18,487 nucleotides of DNA from Xanthomonas translucens pv. translucens DSM 18974 (lineage in GTDB: Bacteria; Pseudomonadota; Gammaproteobacteria; Xanthomonadales; Xanthomonadaceae): positions 1-18,487 of the forward strand of contig NZ_CAPJ01000285.1 of assembly GCF_000331775.1 (NCBI RefSeq), written 5' to 3'. Made by a program: the position numbers and the translations under genes. The notes beneath the pieces were generated by a model. It did no database searches, had not been told where the DNA came from, and saw only the letters and a program-made list of their open reading frames with translations. Shown one piece after another: positions 14,154 through 18,487 of the stretch. The stretch's first letter is position 1. Every line of letters begins with the position of its first letter.

Positions 14154-16052
14154 ATGAACGCTGCTTCTCCGCTCTTCGATCACGCCGGCATGCAGGCGGC
14201 ACTGGCTGCCCAGCCCGGCGCACACGCGCGTTACCGCGCCCATGGCGCACGCCTGTTCGCCGCCCTGCACGCGCTGTACGGCGCGCATCCGCACTACGCA
14301 CAATGGTTGCCGCGCTGGCTCGACGCGGTCGCAGCCACGATCCGCGTGCGCCCGCCGGCACTGGCCGAACTGGATGCGGCGCGCGCGCCGGACTGGTTCG
14401 GCACGCCGTCGATGCTCGGCTACAGCGCCTACGTCGACCGCTTCGCCGGCACCCTGGCCGGGGTCGGCGAGCGTGTGCCCTACCTGCAGGAACTGGGCGT
14501 GCGCTACCTGCACCTGCTGCCGTTCCTGCGCATGCGCGACGGCGACAACGACGGCGGCTTCGCGGTCAGCGACTACGGCCAGGTCGAACCGCGGCTCGGC
14601 GACAACGCCGACCTGGCCGCCCTGACCGCACGCCTGCGCGACGCCGGCATCAGCCTGTGCGCCGACTTCGTGCTCAACCACACCGCCGACGACCATCCCT
14701 GGGCGCTGGCCGCCAGACAGGGCGACGCGCGCTACCTGGACTACTACCACCACTTCGCCGAGCGCGACCTGCCGGACCGCTACGAACGCACCCTGCGCGA
14801 AGTGTTCCCGCATACCGCGCCGGGCAACTTCACCTGGGTCAAGGACGCGCAGGCCTGGCTGTGGACCACGTTCTATCCCTATCAATGGGACCTGGACTGG
14901 AGCAACCCGGCGGTGTTCGGCGAGATGGCATTGGCCCTGCTGCACCTAGCCAACCTGGGCGTGGAAGTGTTCCGGCTGGATTCCACCGCCTACCTGTGGA
15001 AGCGCGAAGGCAGCGACTGCATGAACCAGCCCGAGGCGCACACCATCCTGGAGGCGCTGCGCGCGCTCACCGACATCGCAGTGCCGGCGGTGCTGCTGAA
15101 GGCCGAGGCGATCGTGCCGATGGCGCAGCTGCCGCCGTACTTCGGCAGCGGCCAGGCACGCGGCCACGAATGCCACCTGGCCTACCACAGCACGCTGATG
15201 GCGGCCGGCTGGGTGGCGCTAGCCGCGCAGCGCGGCGACATCGTGCACGGCGTGATCGCGCAGACGCCGGCGCTGCCGCCGGCCTGCGCGTGGCTGAGCT
15301 ACGTGCGCTGCCACGACGACATCGGCTGGAACGTGCTGCAGCACGAAGCGGCCGGCGGCAACGGCAGCGCGCCGTTCGACCTTGCCCAGGCCGCACGCTT
15401 CTTCGCCGGCGACGTGGCGGGCAGCTACGCGCGCGGCGAAGCGTTCCAGAGCAGCGGCGACGGCGTGCACGGCAGCAACGGCATGAGCGCCGCGCTGGTC
15501 GGCATCGAAGCGGCGCTGGCCGACGGCGATGCCGAAGCGCTGGAACTGGCGATCCGGCGCCTGTTGCTGCTGTATGGCGTGGCGCTGGCGATTCCCGGCG
15601 TCCCGCTGCTGTACATGGGCGACGAACTGGCGCTGGGCAACGACGCGGACTACCGCCGCGACCCGCTGCGACGCCACGAAGGGCGCTGGCTGCAGCGTCC
15701 GGCCATGGACTGGGAGCGCGCCGCGCGCCGCGGCGACCCGGACAGCGTTCCCGGCCAGGTCTACACCCGCCTGCGGCGGCTGATCGCCGCGCGTGCGGCA
15801 ACCGCCGCGCTTGGCGCCGGGCAATCGCTGCGGGCGTTGCCGCTGGGCGATCCGGCCCTGCTCGGGATCGCCCGCGGTACGGACTTCGTCGCGGCCTACA
15901 ACTTCAGTGCGCAAGCGGTGGCAGTGGAGCGTGCTGCATTGGGCGATGGCGACTGGCAGGCCATCGCCGACGGCGGACGCGACGACGCCGCACTGCAGGA
16001 ATGGGATGGCCTATTGCCGGCCTACGGCCTGCGCTGGTGGCGCCGCGGCTGA
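14154..16052 (+). CDS. suxB: Amylosucrase / sucrose hydrolase, GH13 (SuxB)
   Basis: 632 residues, close to the size of Neisseria polysaccharea amylosucrase. No signal peptide, so cytoplasmic. A helical N-terminal region (about 1-85) precedes the (beta/alpha)8 GH13 barrel. Barrel motifs are DFVLNHTADDHPW (region I, 171-183), VEVFRLDSTAYLWK with nucleophile Asp276 (region II), LLKAEAIVP with acid/base Glu318 (region III), and RCHDDIGW with His387 and Asp388 (region IV). A C-terminal beta domain ends LRWWRRG. The enzyme cleaves sucrose, releasing fructose and either transferring glucose to a glucan or to water. Xanthomonas homologues have been described both as amylosucrase and as sucrose hydrolase, and the sequence alone does not decide. 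It follows suxA in the same direction and is followed by a strong hairpin. Start discussed under the leader hairpin; MNAASPLFDH fits. Confidence 0.94.
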   Translation: MNAASPLFDHAGMQAALAAQPGAHARYRAHGARLFAALHALYGAHPHYAQWLPRWLDAVAATIRVRPPALAELDAARAPDWFGTPSMLGYSAYVDRFAGTLAGVGERVPYLQELGVRYLHLLPFLRMRDGDNDGGFAVSDYGQVEPRLGDNADLAALTARLRDAGISLCADFVLNHTADDHPWALAARQGDARYLDYYHHFAERDLPDRYERTLREVFPHTAPGNFTWVKDAQAWLWTTFYPYQWDLDWSNPAVFGEMALALLHLANLGVEVFRLDSTAYLWKREGSDCMNQPEAHTILEALRALTDIAVPAVLLKAEAIVPMAQLPPYFGSGQARGHECHLAYHSTLMAAGWVALAAQRGDIVHGVIAQTPALPPACAWLSYVRCHDDIGWNVLQHEAAGGNGSAPFDLAQAARFFAGDVAGSYARGEAFQSSGDGVHGSNGMSAALVGIEAALADGDAEALELAIRRLLLLYGVALAIPGVPLLYMGDELALGNDADYRRDPLRRHEGRWLQRPAMDWERAARRGDPDSVPGQVYTRLRRLIAARAATAALGAGQSLRALPLGDPALLGIARGTDFVAAYNFSAQAVAVERAALGDGDWQAIADGGRDDAALQEWDGLLPAYGLRWWRRG

Positions 16053-16094
16053 GCGCGGAGCGCGTCCTGCCGGCGTCGCGGATTGGCGAATTCG

Positions 16095-16124
16095 CGAAAG
16101 AGCTGCACCGGAGCAGCTCTTTCG
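16095..16124 (+). terminator. Strong hairpin downstream of suxB
   Basis: A perfect 12-bp stem (CGAAAGAGCTGC paired with GCAGCTCTTTCG) with loop ACCGGA, 42 bp after the suxB stop. There is no following T-run, although the stem's own 3' arm has CTCTTTC. Likely end of the suxAB transcript or an RNA-stabilising structure. Confidence 0.6.
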
Positions 16125-16175
16125 AGGATCAGACCTCGACGCACGCCGCCGCAGCCTCGATCCAGCTCCGATGCA

Positions 16176-16313
16176 GTCGGGACTGAAGTCCCTCCCACAA
16201 GAAGCAGCGATACCTGCCCGGCAAGGCTCCCTGTAGGAGCGGCTTCAGCCGCGACGAACGAAGCCGCAACCTGGCCGATCCGGGAAACGGTCGGGAGTGA
16301 CGTCACTCCCACA
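16176..16313. repeat. Array of three REP-like 24-bp hairpins
   Basis: Three 24-bp units share a TGTRGGAG head and CGAC tail. Unit 1 (16176-16199, minus orientation) has stem GGGACT-GA-AGTCCC. Unit 2 (16232-16255, plus orientation) has GCGGCT-TC-AGCCGC. Unit 3 (16290-16313, minus orientation) has the perfect palindrome GGGAGTGACGTCACTCCC. Spacers are 32 and 34 bp. This alternating arrangement resembles BIMEs made of REP sequences, common in xanthomonads and mobilised by RAYT transposases. The array fills most of the 348-bp gap (16053-16400) between the converging suxB and DJ-1/PfpI genes; no gene is seen in that gap. Confidence 0.8.
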
Positions 16314-16400
16314 GAAGGCAGGCCGGCGCCCTGCCTCGCCATCGAACCCGCATCGCGACGCGCGTCCAGCGTCAGCCAACAAACGCGCGCCGCACCCCCT

Positions 16401-17081
16401 TCACTTGCCCAACAACCCCAGCAACGCCTTCGCCGCCTCCTCGGACGAAGCTGGGTTCTGGCCGGTGACCAGGCGGCCGTCCACCACCACGTGCACGCCC
16501 CAATCGGCGCCTTTCTCGTACAGGCCGCCGAGCCGCTGGAACTCGTCCTCGATCAGGAACGGCACCACGTCGGTCAACCCGACCGCCGCCTCTTCGCCAT
16601 TGGTAAAACCGGTGACGCGGCGGCCCTTGATCAGCGGCGCGCCATCGGCGGCGCTGACCCGGCGCAGCGCGCCCGGCGCGTGGCAGACGAAGCCGATCGG
16701 CTTGCCGGCGCGCGCGAACGCCTCGATCAGCGCGATCGACGTGCGGTCTTCGGCCAGATCCCACAGCGGGCCGTGGCCGCCGGGATAGAACACGCTGTCG
16801 TAGTCGGCCATCTGCACCTCGGCCAGCGGCCGCGTGCTCGCCAGCTGCCGCTGCGCATCCGCATCGCCCTTGAAGCGCTGTGTGGCGGCGGTCTGCGCGT
16901 CGGCCGCATCGCTCTTCGGGTCCAGCGGCGGCTGCCCACCCTTGGGCGAAGCCAGCGTGATCGCGGCGCCGGCGTCCTTGAACACGTAGTACGGCGCGGC
17001 GAACTCCTCCAGCCAGAAGCCGGTCTTGTGGCCGCTGTCGCCGAGGCGGTCGTGCGAGGTCAGCACCATCAGGATCTTCAT
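16401..17081 (-). CDS. DJ-1/PfpI superfamily protein (type 1 glutamine amidotransferase-like)
   Basis: 226 residues, single domain, cytoplasmic. It starts MKILMVLTSHDRLG, then TGFWLEEFAAPYYVFKDAGA with the conserved acidic residue near 25-26. YDSVFYPGGHGPLWDLA (94-110) and the nucleophile elbow GFVCHAPGAL follow, with Cys133 and His134. KGRRVTGFTNGEE and a C-terminal ADWGVHVVVDGRLVTGQNP, SSEEAAKALL close the fold. Family members act as glyoxalase III-like or protein/nucleotide repair enzymes, chaperones or amidohydrolases; the true substrate cannot be told here. The ATG at 17081 is preceded by AAGGA, itself after a run of eight A on the minus strand (17092-17099), a good initiation region. 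It lies 106 bp after the QEGLA gene in the same direction and may be cotranscribed. Confidence 0.88.
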   Translation of the reverse strand: MKILMVLTSHDRLGDSGHKTGFWLEEFAAPYYVFKDAGAAITLASPKGGQPPLDPKSDAADAQTAATQRFKGDADAQRQLASTRPLAEVQMADYDSVFYPGGHGPLWDLAEDRTSIALIEAFARAGKPIGFVCHAPGALRRVSAADGAPLIKGRRVTGFTNGEEAAVGLTDVVPFLIEDEFQRLGGLYEKGADWGVHVVVDGRLVTGQNPASSEEAAKALLGLLGK

Positions 17082-17187
17082 GCGGATGTCCTTTTTTTTG
17101 CGTGGAAACGGCGGCCATGCGCTGCAGGCCAGGCGCGCAGTATCGGCACGCGCGCATTCGCGGCGGGTGAGCGCGACGCGACGGTGT

Positions 17188-18441
17188 TCAGGCGCCGCCG
17201 GGGCCGTCCAGCTGATCCATGCGGATGCGGTTGGCGAACAGGGAGAACGCCAGCATGCCGGCCAGGCCGCTGGCGCGCGCGACCCAGTTCGGCAGCCAGC
17301 GCGGCGGCGCCAGCACGCCGGCCTCGAACAGCGGCGCGAACGCGGCCACGTCCTCCAGCGCCATCTTGCCGGCGAACAGCCAGCGGCACAGCGGCAGGCG
17401 ATCGCGCTGCAAGGCCTGGCGGAAGAACGTGTGCACCGACACCAGCCCGCGCAGGTACACGGTGTCCTTGGTGAAGGCGGCACCGCCGCCGGTCGGCACG
17501 CCGCGGAACACGCGCTGCGCCGAGGAGAAGCTCTCCGCCGGCGACTGCCCGGCCGCATCGAAATACCGAAACACCTCGACGAAATCGGCGCCACTGCGCG
17601 CCAGCGCGATCGCTTCGATGCGCAAGCTGATCCGCTTCATCCGCGCGATGTCGATGCTGCCGGTGATCTGCTCGGCGAAGGTCGCCAGGCCCTCCTGGGT
17701 CGCGGTGATCCGCGGCGACGACAACGCCAAGCTCGGCAACTGCGCCTGCTCGCGGCCGTTGAGCGCGGTCAGCGAATGCACCAGCGCCTCGTGGTGGAAC
17801 AGCTGCGCGCGGTCGTAGTCGCTGAACGAGGCGCCCGAGCGCAGGCGGATGCGGTGCGCGCCGGCCGCGGCTTTGGCCAGCAGCTCCGGATCCAGCTCGA
17901 CCGCGATCACGCGCGCGCCGAAGAATTCGTCCAGGTCGCCCTGCAGCAGCAGGCGCAATCCGCTGGCCGACACCGGGACCTGCTCTTCGGCCGACAGCAG
18001 TTCGCGATCCAGCTCCTGCGCGATATGGATGAAATGGCGCGCGGCGTCGCGGGTGGTCGGCCCATGCCCGGGCATCGGATCTTCCGGCACGCCGAACAAC
18101 TGCGCCGAATACGTGCCGACCGCAGGCGTGCCAAGCGACTCCAGCAAGGCCGCGGCCAGATCCCAGCTGTGCACCGAAGCCTGCAGATAGGCACCCAGCG
18201 GATGCGCCGGATCGGCCGCCTGCGCGATCGCCGCCAGCTCGCGGCGCGTGTCGGCGAAATCCAGCCGCGGGTACTGCACCTGCGGCAGCTGCGGCTGGCC
18301 GCGCGCCACGCTGTCCAGGAACGGCGCCTGCACCGCCACCGGCCAACTCGCCAGCGCCAGCAGGCGGATGCCGCGCACCGCCTTGACCAGGCGCGCATCC
18401 AGTGCGGCGTGGTGCAGTATCTCGGCAGGCAGCGCGGTCAT
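17188..18441 (-). CDS. QEGLA-motif protein (DUF1704; MATCAP/KIAA0895-like putative zinc peptidase)
   Basis: 417 residues, no signal peptide. It contains the family's name-giving motif in TATQEGLATFAEQ (Q249-E250) and, 27 residues before it, FHHEALVHSLTALNG with an HExxxH zinc-peptidase motif (His217, Glu218, His222). Glu250 is well placed as third metal ligand. Bacterial members are annotated as flavohemoglobin expression-modulating QEGLA motif protein. The eukaryotic relatives KIAA0895/MATCAP remove the C-terminal tyrosine of alpha-tubulin. Thus a tyrosine- or C-terminal-specific carboxypeptidase is plausible, but the bacterial substrate is unknown. Other blocks are DLDEFFGARVIAVELDPELL, the YLRGLVSVHTFF segment and a hydrophobic C-terminus. 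The ATG at 18439-18441 lacks a strong ribosome site. The upstream gene, if any, is outside the window. Confidence 0.85.
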   Translation of the reverse strand: MTALPAEILHHAALDARLVKAVRGIRLLALASWPVAVQAPFLDSVARGQPQLPQVQYPRLDFADTRRELAAIAQAADPAHPLGAYLQASVHSWDLAAALLESLGTPAVGTYSAQLFGVPEDPMPGHGPTTRDAARHFIHIAQELDRELLSAEEQVPVSASGLRLLLQGDLDEFFGARVIAVELDPELLAKAAAGAHRIRLRSGASFSDYDRAQLFHHEALVHSLTALNGREQAQLPSLALSSPRITATQEGLATFAEQITGSIDIARMKRISLRIEAIALARSGADFVEVFRYFDAAGQSPAESFSSAQRVFRGVPTGGGAAFTKDTVYLRGLVSVHTFFRQALQRDRLPLCRWLFAGKMALEDVAAFAPLFEAGVLAPPRWLPNWVARASGLAGMLAFSLFANRIRMDQLDGPGGA

Positions 18442-18487
18442 CGCGAGCGTGGAGGGCGGGCGCGGCCGGTCAGCGGCGCTGGTTGCG

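Noticed and set aside
11642..14155. Long open frame (837 codons) on the minus strand opposite suxA
   Set aside because: It is a mirror of a GC-rich, strongly codon-biased gene; its translation is Ala/Val/Gly-rich without domain motifs, while suxA has a signal peptide, TonB box and barrel terminus.
18470..18487. Possible 3' end of an upstream minus-strand gene (TGA at 18470-18472)
   Set aside because: Only five codons are visible, so neither the frame nor a product can be supported.

Overview
The window looks like a chromosomal segment of Xanthomonas or a very close relative. This rests on high GC with strong third-position GC bias, on the gene families present and their order, and on typical xanthomonad intergenic repeats. 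The order LacI regulator, divergent sugar permease, TonB-dependent receptor, amylosucrase matches the sux (sucrose) locus of X. campestris. The TctD/TctE pair next to a CitMHS transporter matches the tctDE-citH arrangement known from that genus. No insertion sequence, prophage, CRISPR array, tRNA or rRNA was seen.

Layout. (1) 1-1722, signalling: the 3' end of a hybrid sensor kinase (+), a DUF5713 protein (-) and a NarL/FixJ response regulator (-). The regulator resembles the ErdR/CrbR partner of MxtR/CrbS-type kinases. (2) 1901-7960, citrate module: a leftward operon tctD-tctE-periplasmic binding protein with overlapping stop/start codons, and a rightward pair of OprO/OprP-type porin and citH. 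The likely logic is that the periplasmic binding protein and TctE sense a carboxylate, TctD activates the porin and citH, the porin carries the substrate over the outer membrane and CitH imports it over the inner membrane. (3) 8096-8836, a PhaB/PhbB-type acetoacetyl-CoA reductase whose catalytic serine position holds alanine. (4) 8922-16052, sucrose module: suxR, suxC (opposite strand), suxA and suxB. Sucrose passes SuxA at the outer membrane and SuxC at the inner membrane, and SuxB splits or polymerises it in the cytoplasm. Two identical 14-bp operator-like palindromes exactly 100 bp apart lie between suxC and suxA. (5) 16053-18441: a terminator-like hairpin, three REP elements, a DJ-1/PfpI-family protein and a QEGLA-motif (MATCAP-like) putative metallopeptidase, both leftward.

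The most unusual non-coding feature is a modular intergenic element. Three copies (6497-6601, 7967-8071, 9960-10064) are each built as four 7-bp units, a 49-bp core and four complementary 7-bp units, 105 bp in all. Each starts only 5-6 bp after the stop codon of a rightward gene. The core is in one orientation in two copies and inverted in the third. A degenerate relative abuts the tctD start codon, and one copy supplies the last 16 codons of suxC.
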